NCBI RefSeq assembly: GCF_015351595.1
Contig: NZ_JADKPT010000015.1
Span: forward strand, 48,480-112,479
Length of the DNA: 64,000 nucleotides
DNA from: Flavobacterium sp. LC2016-12
GTDB taxonomy: Bacteria > Bacteroidota > Bacteroidia > Flavobacteriales > Flavobacteriaceae
Direction of reading: 5' to 3'
Shown here: one piece after another, positions 1 to 8,138 of the stretch
Layout: each line of letters opens with the position of its first letter
Position numbering within the stretch: the first letter of the stretch is position 1
Notes under the pieces: generated by a model
The model's input: the letters and a program-made list of their open reading frames with translations, nothing else
Told to the model about the DNA's origin: nothing
Database searches by the model: none
Program-made: the position numbers and the translations under genes

Positions 1-1394
1 GTTCCTCTCATATTAAAAGTTCCTCCGCTATTTAAAATCAAAGTATTTTGAATGCTTATTGATCCACAATGTGTCAAAATTCCACCAGAATTAACAATTA
101 CAGAACTAATAGCTGTTGATCCTGAATATGATTTTACTTCATTTGAATTTAAAATTAAATTCTGACCTTGATTATAAGTGCCATAATTAGAACAATTTGC
201 AAATGTAGTATTCGGTTTTTCCATTTTAATGATTTTCAAACCGCCTTTTCCACTCGCCACATAAATATAATTACCACTTGATTTTACGTAATTTGACGAA
301 CCTGTAATTCCAACTGTTCCAACTAAACTAAGTTGAGATCCAGATTGATAAACATTTAAACCTGCTGCTCCGTTTGCAACAAAAGCGTAACCCTCATTTA
401 CAGAAACCGCATTGGTAACATTGTCTTCTCCAGCAGTTGTTAAACCAATAGTTTGTAATTTAGATCCACTGTTAATATCATAAACACCTAAACCATTGTA
501 CCCTTCAGAAACCAATAATTTTGCACCATCAAAATCCATTGTTCTTTTTGCACCGCTAACATCCGTAGATGTAGTGAAACTTTTTTGTAAAGCTAAACTA
601 GATTCGTTGTAAATGTTTACACCTTTAGTACCGCTTAAAGTAACGATTTTGTCACCACTTACAGCTACAGTACGTAAATCTGCTAATGCTACTTTTCCTG
701 TAATTGCTTTAGATGAACTGTTTATTTTGTATAAATTTCCAGCATCTCCGGTTACAGCAAAATAGGATGATGAATTTGCAGCTACATCAGTTGTAACTTT
801 TCCTTCAAGGTTGTTGATCGTATATTTATCAGTAAGCAAACCTGAACTCAATTGCATATTGATTACAATTGATGGGTTTGTTAAAGTAGCGTTTTTGTCA
901 ATATCTGTTGCTCCTGCAATTATTAAATTTCCGTTAGAATACGTAAGAGATGTAATATCTGTATTAGCAATTAAAGCCGATGTAATTAATTTAGGTTTGT
1001 AAGGATCTGAAACGTCAATTACATCAATTGCACCAGAGTAAACATCGCCACTCATAGTATACGCAACATAAGCATAGTTTCCGTTTACAGCAACATGATT
1101 AGCCTGCAAGGTTCTTCCGTTACTATCTTTTGGAGGATTTATTTCGGCAATTTGTACTAAAGGCAAATCAGTAGTTGCCTGGCTGCTTTTTAATAATTTT
1201 GATGTCGAAGTGTTTGTAATTGTAATAACGCCCGAATTTGTAAGGTCTAGCCTTTTATTTAAAGACGTAACATCAGAGTTGATTTCGATATTATTTTCTT
1301 TTGCCTGGTTATCAGTAGAAGTGTCATCATTGTTATCACAAAATGTAAAAAGTGACATTGCTAAAAACGAAAATAAATAAACGCTCTTTTTCAT
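1..1394 (-). CDS. LVIVD-type repeat lipoprotein, 3' end outside window
   Basis: The reading frame is open from an ATG at 1394 to the window edge, so about 464 residues are visible and the C-terminus is missing. The N-terminus (MKKSVYLFSFLAMSLFTFC then DNNDD) looks like a signal peptide ending at Cys19 followed by acidic residues, the pattern of surface-exported Bacteroidota lipoproteins, although the lipobox is not canonical. Repeats such as HVAVNGNYAYVAY followed by VIDVSDPYKPKLI match LVIVD repeats, which build propeller-like folds. After about residue 400 the sequence changes to short NSGG-type beta repeats. A TAnnTTTG box lies 29 bp upstream. The ligand is unknown; a surface-binding or adhesion role is only inference. 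Confidence 0.7.
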   Translation of the reverse strand, partial: MKKSVYLFSFLAMSLFTFCDNNDDTSTDNQAKENNIEINSDVTSLNKRLDLTNSGVITITNTSTSKLLKSSQATTDLPLVQIAEINPPKDSNGRTLQANHVAVNGNYAYVAYTMSGDVYSGAIDVIDVSDPYKPKLITSALIANTDITSLTYSNGNLIIAGATDIDKNATLTNPSIVINMQLSSGLLTDKYTINNLEGKVTTDVAANSSSYFAVTGDAGNLYKINSSSKAITGKVALADLRTVAVSGDKIVTLSGTKGVNIYNESSLALQKSFTTSTDVSGAKRTMDFDGAKLLVSEGYNGLGVYDINSGSKLQTIGLTTAGEDNVTNAVSVNEGYAFVANGAAGLNVYQSGSQLSLVGTVGITGSSNYVKSSGNYIYVASGKGGLKIIKMEKPNTTFANCSNYGTYNQGQNLILNSNEVKSYSGSTAISSVIVNSGGILTHCGSISIQNTLILNSGGTFNMRG

Positions 1395-1422
1395 AATTTC
1401 AATTTTGGTTTAAAATATTTTG

Positions 1423-1430
1423 CAAAGATA
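1423..1430 (-). promoter_or_regulatory. -7 box TATCTTTG of the LVIVD lipoprotein gene
   Basis: On the minus strand TATCTTTG fits the Bacteroidota TAnnTTTG consensus and lies 28 bp before the ATG at 1394. No clear TTG is seen at the usual -33 distance. Confidence 0.4.
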
Positions 1431-1554
1431 CGGTGTAATTGTAGTATAATAAGCTAAATATTATGAATAGTTTAACTTAACAGCTTGTTTTTTATGCATT
1501 TATGTAAAATGTTTTGCAAATTAACATTTTTATTAAATACTATGCATGCATAAA

Positions 1555-1584
1555 AAAAGAGTATCAAATTTTTGATACTCTTTT
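1555..1584 (-). terminator. Intrinsic terminator of the His-rich protein gene
   Basis: A 14-bp arm pair (AAAAGAGTATCAAA and its complement) is followed on the minus strand by a run of seven T. It lies about 30 bp after the stop of the gene at 1614-2129. Confidence 0.75.
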
Positions 1585-1613
1585 GTGCTGAAAATTAGCT
1601 ATTTACTAATCTT

Positions 1614-2129
1614 TTATCTTCTTCCATGTCCATGATTATCATGTTTGTCATGTTTATCATGGTGATCATCATGGTCATGACGATCGTGTTTATCATAATG
1701 CTTATAATCTCTATGATTATCATGACGGTCATTATAACCATAAACCGGTCTTGGTTTATAAGGTCTTTGTGGTGCACCATGATATCCTTTATAATATCTT
1801 GTTCTGTGACGATCAAAGTATACATAAGGCGTTCTACCGTGATAATCATTCAGAACTACTTTGTAACCTCCATATAAGTCATAATTTCTATATTGTCTTG
1901 GTAAGTAAGTTGTTCTAACCCATCTTCCTCCACCAAAATAAATAAATTGCGATGCTCTTACATCATAATAGGCTTCAATATCTGGCAAATAATAATATTC
2001 CATTTCAGCATATCCTGATGGACCCCATGCTGGAGGTGTACCAATGTTAACATTAATTGAGACTTGGGCTTGTGTGGCATTTGCAACCAAAAGGAATAAT
2101 CCGGCGATTGCTATTTTTATTGTTTTCAT
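1614..2129 (-). CDS. Secreted protein with His/Asp-rich C-terminal tail
   Basis: The 171-residue product starts with a signal peptide (MKTIKIAIAGLFLLVANATQAQ). The middle, about residues 40-125, is rich in Tyr, Arg and Gly, with blocks such as YYLPDIEAYYDV and YRNYDLYGGYKVVLND. The last 40 residues are nearly all His, Asp, Lys and Arg (HDNHRDYKHYDKHDRHDHDD and similar). Periplasmic or cell-surface location is likely, and the tail could bind divalent metals, but no metal gene lies next to it. I do not recognise a named family. A possible promoter box is at 2182-2189 and a strong terminator follows. Confidence 0.75.
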   Translation of the reverse strand: MKTIKIAIAGLFLLVANATQAQVSINVNIGTPPAWGPSGYAEMEYYYLPDIEAYYDVRASQFIYFGGGRWVRTTYLPRQYRNYDLYGGYKVVLNDYHGRTPYVYFDRHRTRYYKGYHGAPQRPYKPRPVYGYNDRHDNHRDYKHYDKHDRHDHDDHHDKHDKHDNHGHGRR

Positions 2130-2181
2130 TTTTTTTTAAGTTTTAATGTTACTCTTGTATAGTGATATTCATATACTGTGC

Positions 2182-2189
2182 CAAAAATA
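2182..2189 (-). promoter_or_regulatory. Possible -7 box TATTTTTG
   Basis: Minus-strand TATTTTTG fits TAnnTTTG, 52 bp before the ATG at 2129. The -33 element is not clear and the region is AT-rich, so this is weak. Confidence 0.3.
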
Positions 2190-2325
2190 AAAACAAAATG
2201 TATTTCGTCGGATAAAATATGCACTTCAACGATTGTTGGAATGCTAAGTGTTTTATAAATTATTGATTTTTAAATTGTTTTGAAAAGTTTAAAAATAAAA
2301 TAAAAGTGAAAAAAAAAAATCAACT

Positions 2326-4158
2326 CTATCTGTAATCTACAATTCGTGGCTTTCCAAGTTCAAAACTTTGTAAACCATAATCTGTGGTTTCAAAAGTATT
2401 GGTTTTGAAAACATTATCTCCATCATTTGGAATAGTAGGATAGTATGACAATGACAATTGAAAGGAACTGAAAACTAAATAGTCATTACTGATTAATAGG
2501 CCAAGAGTCACTTTCTGATAGGCTTTATTTCGGCCCATAGCGTTATTTGGACTTCCTAAAACGGCAATTGAATAATTAAAAAACGGATTCATGCGGAATC
2601 CCCAAAGTGCATAAGGGGAATAAGTCTGGGTCTGAAGTGATAAAACCATTTTATCTGTTCCATATAAGGCACTGTTGAAGCCTGCTAAGCCATTTTTCTC
2701 GTTGATATTTAATTGATCGCCTACAATATCTTCCCGATTTACACCGATAACAATCCTCGGATTAACAAATTGTCTTAGCTTCCATTTTCCTATACTATAT
2801 AGTTTTGTAAAATAATTGCTTTCAATTGCAAAGGCCGTTTCATAGGTTTTGGATTGATGGAAAAAAGTACCTGCTTCAAAATTAGTACTGAAAAATCCCC
2901 ATCTATAATAGTTTCCAAAAGAAAATTGTCCTCCTATATATGGCCGCCACATGGTATTTTTATATTGATAACCAAGTGTAATCCCGTAAATTCGGCCAAT
3001 AGGTACATCTTCTGTTTGCCCGTTTCTAAAGATGTAACTGTCTTTAATAAACTTTCGGGTATTAAGTCCAATTCCGGATAGAATTAGTTTTTCATCTGAA
3101 TAAAAATTCGTCGGATCATATAAGTCTGATGGGCTTTCACTATAATTTACGTTTAGAAAACGCGCTGAAACTATCAAATTAGTTAAACCTGCATTTTCGG
3201 TTTCAAATACTTTAGTTGCCTTTCCGGCCCAAAAATCCTGAAAATTATATTTAAAAGGCTGATATTGAAAGGTCATATCAGGAGCCTGTATAGTGTCTTT
3301 TCTGAAATTTTGCCCAACATATACTCCGCCAGCCCATTTGGTTAAGGGAGAATAGAAGAGACGTTCAATATTTATTGTTTTCGAATAATTATTATCTAGA
3401 TCAATATTATAATGGAATGTTGCCCCGATATAAGTATTCTTAATATTGGGAACAGTATACGTAACATCGTTTCCATTTCGCCCATCATCAAAACGATTTG
3501 TAAAACGATATTCTAGTTGTTGACCAGAACCAAAAAAATCTTTCTCTTTAAATCCAACAGAAACCTGATTACTGGAAATTGAGAATTTCGGAATAGTACT
3601 CCAGGAATCCAAAACACGAATGGTAACATCTACAGAATCAGAAGCTACACCAACCAATTCATGTGTAACCCTAACTGCAGTTACATATTTCTGTGCACGA
3701 ATTAAACGCTCAGATTCCTGCATTTTATAGCTGTCGTATACAGAGTTTCGTCTAAATAGTAATAAGTTGGTAATAGCAATTCTTTTCGTTTTTAGATGAA
3801 GTCTGTTTCCTGTTCTTTCTCCCCAATTTTTGGGTTCCCGTGTTGTATCAATAAGAGAATGTCCAAACGGATCTAAAGTAATGATATTTATTTTTCTAAT
3901 TATTTTTCCATTATAATCAGCAGAATCATGAGGGATAATAAGATTCTCTTTTTTTTGAGGTTTTTTACTTCTAAATAAAAGTTTGTGCAGCGTTTGTGTA
4001 AACTTATTTTTCTTGGAGTAATTTCTAATTTTAGTATAGATCTCCGTACTATCTTTTTTGACCTTACTATCTTCTTTTTTAGTATTGTCTTGGGCTTGAG
4101 TAATTTGCGTACAAAAGCATATTAAGATAAGAAGTGCTATTTTTTTAATTAAAGACAT
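2326..4158 (-). CDS. Outer-membrane beta-barrel protein with POTRA-like domain
   Basis: This 610-residue protein begins with a signal peptide (about residues 1-22, ending TQAQ). A Lys-rich linker follows, then one POTRA-like segment at about 85-180 (KIIRKINIITLDPFG ... LIRAQKYVTAVRV ... VDVTIRVLDSW). The rest, about 195-610, is a run of amphipathic beta-strands typical of an Omp85/BamA-TamA-like barrel (EKDFFGSGQQLEYRF and later strands). BamA proteins have five POTRAs; one POTRA is usual for two-partner or lineage-specific Omp85 members. The substrate is unknown and no partner gene is adjacent. Outer-membrane location is well supported; assignment to Omp85 rests on the POTRA plus barrel layout. 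Confidence 0.65.
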   Translation of the reverse strand: MSLIKKIALLILICFCTQITQAQDNTKKEDSKVKKDSTEIYTKIRNYSKKNKFTQTLHKLLFRSKKPQKKENLIIPHDSADYNGKIIRKINIITLDPFGHSLIDTTREPKNWGERTGNRLHLKTKRIAITNLLLFRRNSVYDSYKMQESERLIRAQKYVTAVRVTHELVGVASDSVDVTIRVLDSWSTIPKFSISSNQVSVGFKEKDFFGSGQQLEYRFTNRFDDGRNGNDVTYTVPNIKNTYIGATFHYNIDLDNNYSKTINIERLFYSPLTKWAGGVYVGQNFRKDTIQAPDMTFQYQPFKYNFQDFWAGKATKVFETENAGLTNLIVSARFLNVNYSESPSDLYDPTNFYSDEKLILSGIGLNTRKFIKDSYIFRNGQTEDVPIGRIYGITLGYQYKNTMWRPYIGGQFSFGNYYRWGFFSTNFEAGTFFHQSKTYETAFAIESNYFTKLYSIGKWKLRQFVNPRIVIGVNREDIVGDQLNINEKNGLAGFNSALYGTDKMVLSLQTQTYSPYALWGFRMNPFFNYSIAVLGSPNNAMGRNKAYQKVTLGLLISNDYLVFSSFQLSLSYYPTIPNDGDNVFKTNTFETTDYGLQSFELGKPRIVDYR

Positions 4159-4229
4159 TCAAGTATTTTTTTGCTATACTATAAAGTGATTTTTGTATGA
4201 ATATAAGTAAAATAAGAGTAATATCCTTA

Positions 4230-5345
4230 CTATTGATTTACTTTAGCTTCAATTTTAGCTTTTCTAATTCGCCATGTAAATTTTCTGGGCATATGATTTC
4301 CCATCAGATATCCCCAAGGCTCTAAAGATTCAATTCTTTCAAATATAATTTTAAGAATCGCTAATAATGGAATTGCCAAAAACATACCTGAAATTCCTGC
4401 TGCAGAACCTCCAATAATAATTCCCATAATAGACACAAAAGCATTAATTTCTACTTTGGAATTAATTATTAAAGGCACAAGTAGATTATTATCAATTAAT
4501 TGCACAACAAGATTTACAAGTAAAATACTTAAAATCATTGAGGTTTGGGGCGTTCCGGTTAAAGAAGCCAAAAGCGTTATTACACCGGCAATTGTTATTC
4601 CAATATAGGGTATCAAATTTAAGATTCCGGTTATTAATCCAAGTAGAATAAAATATTTTACCCCAACAATCCAAAGACCAAGACCCGTAAGGATAGAAAC
4701 AACAATCATCTCTAGCAATAAACTAACAATGTAATTGTTTATTGAAACTTTAATTTGTGATAAAATATCTTTTAAGGCTGAATGGTCTTCCTTGTTAATT
4801 AGTTTGGCTAAAAACAGAATAAAATGATCTTTATAAAGAAGAAATAAAAAGGTGTAAATAGGAATGATAGTGCAATCTAATAGCAGATCTGTAATAGATA
4901 ATATTGCTGAACCAACAGTGCCCGCACCGCTATTTTTAACGGAATCTTTTGTTACGGTGTCCAGGTATTTTTTTTGTTCTCCAATACTTATATGAAAATT
5001 ATCCTTTACAAATTTATGCACCTCAGTGATAAAATAATTGGTATTTTTCTTAATAGCTTCAAAGTCATTGGCAATATCTTTTACCTGGTACGATATAAAA
5101 ACTAATATTCCGACAATAAATGCTGCAAACATAAGCACGCATAGTATTGCTGCAAGATGCCGTGGAAACTTAAACCTAACATTTAACAATGTAAAAACAG
5201 GAAGCAGTAAAACGGCGAATAAAAAAGCCATTAATACAGGTGTAATAATGTCTTTTCCTAAGCAGAATATTACAGCAAAACATATTAAACTTACAAGTAT
5301 AAGGGAAAGTTTGGCATAAAATGGCAATTTTATTGAACGGATCAT
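4230..5345 (-). CDS. AI-2E/PerM-family transport protein
   Basis: The 371-residue inner-membrane protein has hydrophobic segments at about 10-40 and 65-90, a soluble region at about 95-150, and a membrane-rich half with the family-typical stretch ILNLIPYIGITIAGVITLL. Length and layout match the AI-2E (UPF0118/PerM) permease family. Members export autoinducer-2 or act in Na+/H+ exchange; the substrate here cannot be told. It lies in the minus-strand series but is separated by about 110 bp from the next upstream gene (the MscS channel), so it may have its own promoter. Confidence 0.85.
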   Translation of the reverse strand: MIRSIKLPFYAKLSLILVSLICFAVIFCLGKDIITPVLMAFLFAVLLLPVFTLLNVRFKFPRHLAAILCVLMFAAFIVGILVFISYQVKDIANDFEAIKKNTNYFITEVHKFVKDNFHISIGEQKKYLDTVTKDSVKNSGAGTVGSAILSITDLLLDCTIIPIYTFLFLLYKDHFILFLAKLINKEDHSALKDILSQIKVSINNYIVSLLLEMIVVSILTGLGLWIVGVKYFILLGLITGILNLIPYIGITIAGVITLLASLTGTPQTSMILSILLVNLVVQLIDNNLLVPLIINSKVEINAFVSIMGIIIGGSAAGISGMFLAIPLLAILKIIFERIESLEPWGYLMGNHMPRKFTWRIRKAKIEAKVNQ

Positions 5346-5458
5346 TTTGGTTATAGAAATTAGGTTTAAAAATCTGAACTAGTCTAAACAAAATTCCTTT
5401 TTTTTAGATAAATACCGTTCTACGTTTCCTAATTAACGTTACAAAATTCCCATTCAAA

Positions 5459-5989
5459 TTAATCGAAAAACTCTTTGTCCTCGTATTGTACCGGCATTAT
5501 TGAAATTCCTTTTTGAAGCAAAAGGTTATTCGGAAAAATGATTTTTTCGCCTTCTTTGGTTTTTAAATTGACATGAAAAGCACTAATATCTTCAATTTCA
5601 GCTTCAATTGGAAAATCTTTATCATGAATTTTGATCGTATCGCCAATTCTAAAAGGAAAAGAGAAGAATAAAATCATTCCGGAAGTAATATTGCTCAGAA
5701 TAGACCATTGAGCAAACATGGCGACCCCAATTACTGTTGCAATGGAGGAAATAGTTATGAAAAGATCTTTGGTGTCAACCCCCCAGATAACAATCAAACT
5801 TATCGTAACCAATATATTCATCAATAAATGAATGTATTTGATTACCAGATTAGTTCGGTGCTCTAATAACTGACTAGTACTTGCATAACGTCGAATTAAT
5901 TTTGCGATAATTATACGTAATGCGACTAGTGCCAAAAGAAGGATTCCTGTAGCTAATAATTCCTGGCTATATTCTTTAAAAGAAAACAT
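5459..5989 (-). CDS. Small MscS-family mechanosensitive channel
   Basis: The 176-residue protein has N-terminal membrane helices followed by the conserved MscS pore and beta-domain sequence, including FAQWSILSNITSGMILFF and PFRIGDTIKI. It is much shorter than E. coli MscS (about 286 residues): it has the pore helix and beta-domain but lacks most of the C-terminal vestibule. Such short versions are common in Flavobacteriia. It lies 11 bp downstream of maf and probably shares its transcript. The likely role is release of osmolytes during hypo-osmotic shock. Confidence 0.88.
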   Translation of the reverse strand: MFSFKEYSQELLATGILLLALVALRIIIAKLIRRYASTSQLLEHRTNLVIKYIHLLMNILVTISLIVIWGVDTKDLFITISSIATVIGVAMFAQWSILSNITSGMILFFSFPFRIGDTIKIHDKDFPIEAEIEDISAFHVNLKTKEGEKIIFPNNLLLQKGISIMPVQYEDKEFFD

Positions 5990-6000
5990 ACTTTAATATT

Positions 6001-6585
6001 TTACACTAAAGTACTCAAATATTCATAAACTTTTGCTGTTGGCAAGCCCATAACATTGGTATAAGAACCTTCAACTTTTGCAACTGCCATAAAACCAAAC
6101 CATTCCTGTATTCCGTAAGCACCTGCTTTATCATAGGGTTTATAGTTTTCTATATAATATAAAATAGCTTCATCTGATAAATCATTAAAAGTTACTTTAG
6201 TAGTATCATGTAATAGAGTAGAAGTAGTGTTGGTTTTAAAACAAACCGAAGTAATTACTTCGTGAGTAGTATTAGACATCGATTTGATCATTTCAAAAGC
6301 TTCTTCAGCACTTTTAGGTTTTCCTAAAGCTTTTCCCTCGTGCCACACTATCGTGTCACTGGTAACTAATATTTCATTGTCTTTAAGTTCACCCTCAAAT
6401 GCACTTGCTTTTAATTCAGATAGAAAATCAGTGATTTCAACCCCTTTTAATTCTGGGGGATAAATTTCTTCGATATCTTTCAGTCTTATTTCGAAATCCA
6501 GATTTAGATCCTTGAAAAATTGCTGTCTGCGAGGTGAACCCGAAGCCAGAATTATAGTATATTTTTTTAGTTTTTCTTTAAGCAT
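6001..6585 (-). CDS. maf: Maf-like nucleoside triphosphate pyrophosphatase
   Basis: Maf proteins hydrolyse non-canonical or modified NTPs to monophosphates and influence septum formation. The 194-residue product has the phosphate-binding SGSPRR motif at residues 15-20, the VTSDTIVW acidic motif, the GKPKSAEEAFEMI segment and the YDKAGAYGIQEW motif, all in the usual order, and it has normal length. Its start overlaps the end of the upstream prenyltransferase gene by 8 bp, which indicates translational coupling in the DUF2520-kdsC-ubiA-maf cluster. Confidence 0.93.
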   Translation of the reverse strand: MLKEKLKKYTIILASGSPRRQQFFKDLNLDFEIRLKDIEEIYPPELKGVEITDFLSELKASAFEGELKDNEILVTSDTIVWHEGKALGKPKSAEEAFEMIKSMSNTTHEVITSVCFKTNTTSTLLHDTTKVTFNDLSDEAILYYIENYKPYDKAGAYGIQEWFGFMAVAKVEGSYTNVMGLPTAKVYEYLSTLV

Positions 6586-7504
6586 TGTACTTAATATTTA
6601 AGTTGATAACCAGGATTGATAAAATACCAAAAAGCAATATCAATTTTAAAACTGTACTCAAATGCTGAAATTCTTTTTGAGATTTAGCTCCAAATATTTT
6701 TACAATAAAATATAAAAGAGGGGCCAAAACAAAAGCAAAAGCATATAAAGTAACAATTAAAAGATCGTTTTCCATGAAATATTTGTTGATATAAAGCAAC
6801 GATAATATAAATGGAATAATCGCAAATCCTAACGCTATTTTTGCAGCTCTACTAATTCCGATGGCAATAGGTAAAGTATTCATACCTTGATTATAATCTC
6901 CATTTACATCTTCAATATCTTTAACTATTTCACGAATAAAATTAATCATAAAAGCAAACAAAGCATAATCAATTAAAATAGAAAACAGGCTCGCCATTTG
7001 CGCCTGATTCTCCGCATTAGTTGCAGGAAAAATATCAAAAACACCAATAATAATGACACTTAAAGCCAATAGCAGCGCAACAACAAAATTTCCTAAAAGC
7101 ATGATTTGCTTTAAAGTTGTAGAATAGAAGTAAAGCAGAGAAGCAATTAGGATAAAAATGGTGGCAAAACCAGGTCTCATAATTACATTTGACAAATAGA
7201 AACCAAGGGCAACACCTGCGACATTCAACCCGAAATAAATATTATAAGCCTGTGTTTCAGGAATTCCTTTTCCAATAACAACATCATTTGGCTTGTTGAT
7301 AGTGTCTGATGCGACATCAAATATATTATTGATTACATAACCCGCGGCCGCTAATAAAACAGTGCTCAAAACCAATAATCCATATTGCCAATCAGTTAAA
7401 GCCAACGGGATATCTTGTAGTTTTAAAAAGGAATAACGAAATAAAAGCTGCATAAATGCAAGCATCAGTAGGTTTTGATATCGAATGAGTTTGAGGTATT
7501 TCAT
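6578..7504 (-). CDS. UbiA-family prenyltransferase (geranylgeranylglycerol-phosphate geranylgeranyltransferase-like)
   Basis: The 308-residue membrane protein has about eight to nine helices and the two Asp-rich UbiA motifs: NNIFDVASD at 59-67 and KDIEDVNGD at 195-203. It is a prenyltransferase of the UbiA superfamily. The branch found in this Bacteroidota cluster is usually annotated as digeranylgeranylglyceryl-phosphate synthase-like, but its substrate in these bacteria is not settled. It is distinct from the menA gene at 28811. It overlaps maf by 8 bp. The 106-bp gap to kdsC holds two short-period repeat arrays. Confidence 0.85.
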   Translation of the reverse strand: MKYLKLIRYQNLLMLAFMQLLFRYSFLKLQDIPLALTDWQYGLLVLSTVLLAAAGYVINNIFDVASDTINKPNDVVIGKGIPETQAYNIYFGLNVAGVALGFYLSNVIMRPGFATIFILIASLLYFYSTTLKQIMLLGNFVVALLLALSVIIIGVFDIFPATNAENQAQMASLFSILIDYALFAFMINFIREIVKDIEDVNGDYNQGMNTLPIAIGISRAAKIALGFAIIPFILSLLYINKYFMENDLLIVTLYAFAFVLAPLLYFIVKIFGAKSQKEFQHLSTVLKLILLFGILSILVINLNIKYNA

Positions 7505-7519
7505 TTTTTTCTTGAGTTA

Positions 7520-7551
7520 CAAAGGTTCAAAGGGGCAAAGTGACAAAGTTT
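7520..7551. repeat. Octamer tandem array, CAAAGnnn x4
   Basis: CAAAG recurs at 7520, 7528, 7536 and 7544 with an exact 8-bp period and variable three-base spacers. The array ends 16 bp before the ATG of the prenyltransferase gene, so it would lie in its 5' leader. Confidence 0.7.
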
Positions 7552-7571
7552 TTTTTAATGCTGTTTAAGCG

Positions 7572-7606
7572 ATCAAAAATCTACAATCTACAATCAAAAA
7601 TCTAAA
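7572..7606. repeat. Heptamer tandem array, ATCnAnA x5
   Basis: Five consecutive heptamers (ATCAAAA, ATCTACA, ATCTACA, ATCAAAA, ATCTAAA) fill the space just after the kdsC stop codon. On the minus strand it reads TTTTAGATTTTTGATTG, identical to the start of the repeat between menB and menA at 28707. Confidence 0.75.
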
Positions 7607-7610
7607 ATAA

Positions 7611-8138
7611 TTAATCGTGTTTTCCACTAAAATGTTCCATCCATTTTCCTTGTACTTTCATTACTTGTTCAATTACGTCACGTGCAGCGCCTCTTCCGCC
7701 TTTTACGTGCGAGATATAACGGCTGATATTTTTGATTTCAGGACTTGCATCCTGGGGACAGGTTGGTAATCCTACTAATTTCATCACATGGAAATCAGGA
7801 ATATCGTCACCCATATATAATACTTGTTCCGGTTTAATATTATAAGTATCGGTATATTCTTTAAAAGTTTGTACTTTGTCAGGAGTTCCCAAATGAATAT
7901 CGCTAATGCCTAAATTTTTTAGTCTCACGCGAACACCTTCATTGCTTCCGCCAGAAATAACGCAGACATTATAACCACTTTCGACAGCTGCTTTCATGGC
8001 AAAACCATCACGAATATTCATTGTACGAAGAATTTCTCCTTCATTGGTTACAAAAACTGAACTGTCTGTAAGTACGCCATCAACATCAAAAATAAAAGTG
8101 GTGATGTCATTCATTATTTCCTTATAACTTTTTGCCAT
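7611..8138 (-). CDS. kdsC: KdsC-type HAD phosphatase (KDO 8-phosphate phosphatase)
   Basis: KdsC removes phosphate from 3-deoxy-D-manno-octulosonate 8-phosphate, giving KDO for the lipid A-core region. The 175-residue protein is a cap-less C0-type HAD enzyme: DVDGVLTD at 18-25 carries the nucleophile and acid/base Asp, SGG at 62-64 is motif II, and GDD at 110-112 is motif IV. The C-terminal HVKGGRGAARDVIEQVM is typical of KdsC. Its start overlaps the DUF2520 gene by 17 bp. YrbI-like enzymes of other sugars are the main alternative. Confidence 0.9.
   Translation of the reverse strand: MAKSYKEIMNDITTFIFDVDGVLTDSSVFVTNEGEILRTMNIRDGFAMKAAVESGYNVCVISGGSNEGVRVRLKNLGISDIHLGTPDKVQTFKEYTDTYNIKPEQVLYMGDDIPDFHVMKLVGLPTCPQDASPEIKNISRYISHVKGGRGAARDVIEQVMKVQGKWMEHFSGKHD

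Noticed and set aside
1595..1877. Open frames on both strands over the His-rich tail
   Set aside because: They are low-complexity shadows caused by CATGATC-like codons of the gene at 1614-2129 and have no protein-like composition.
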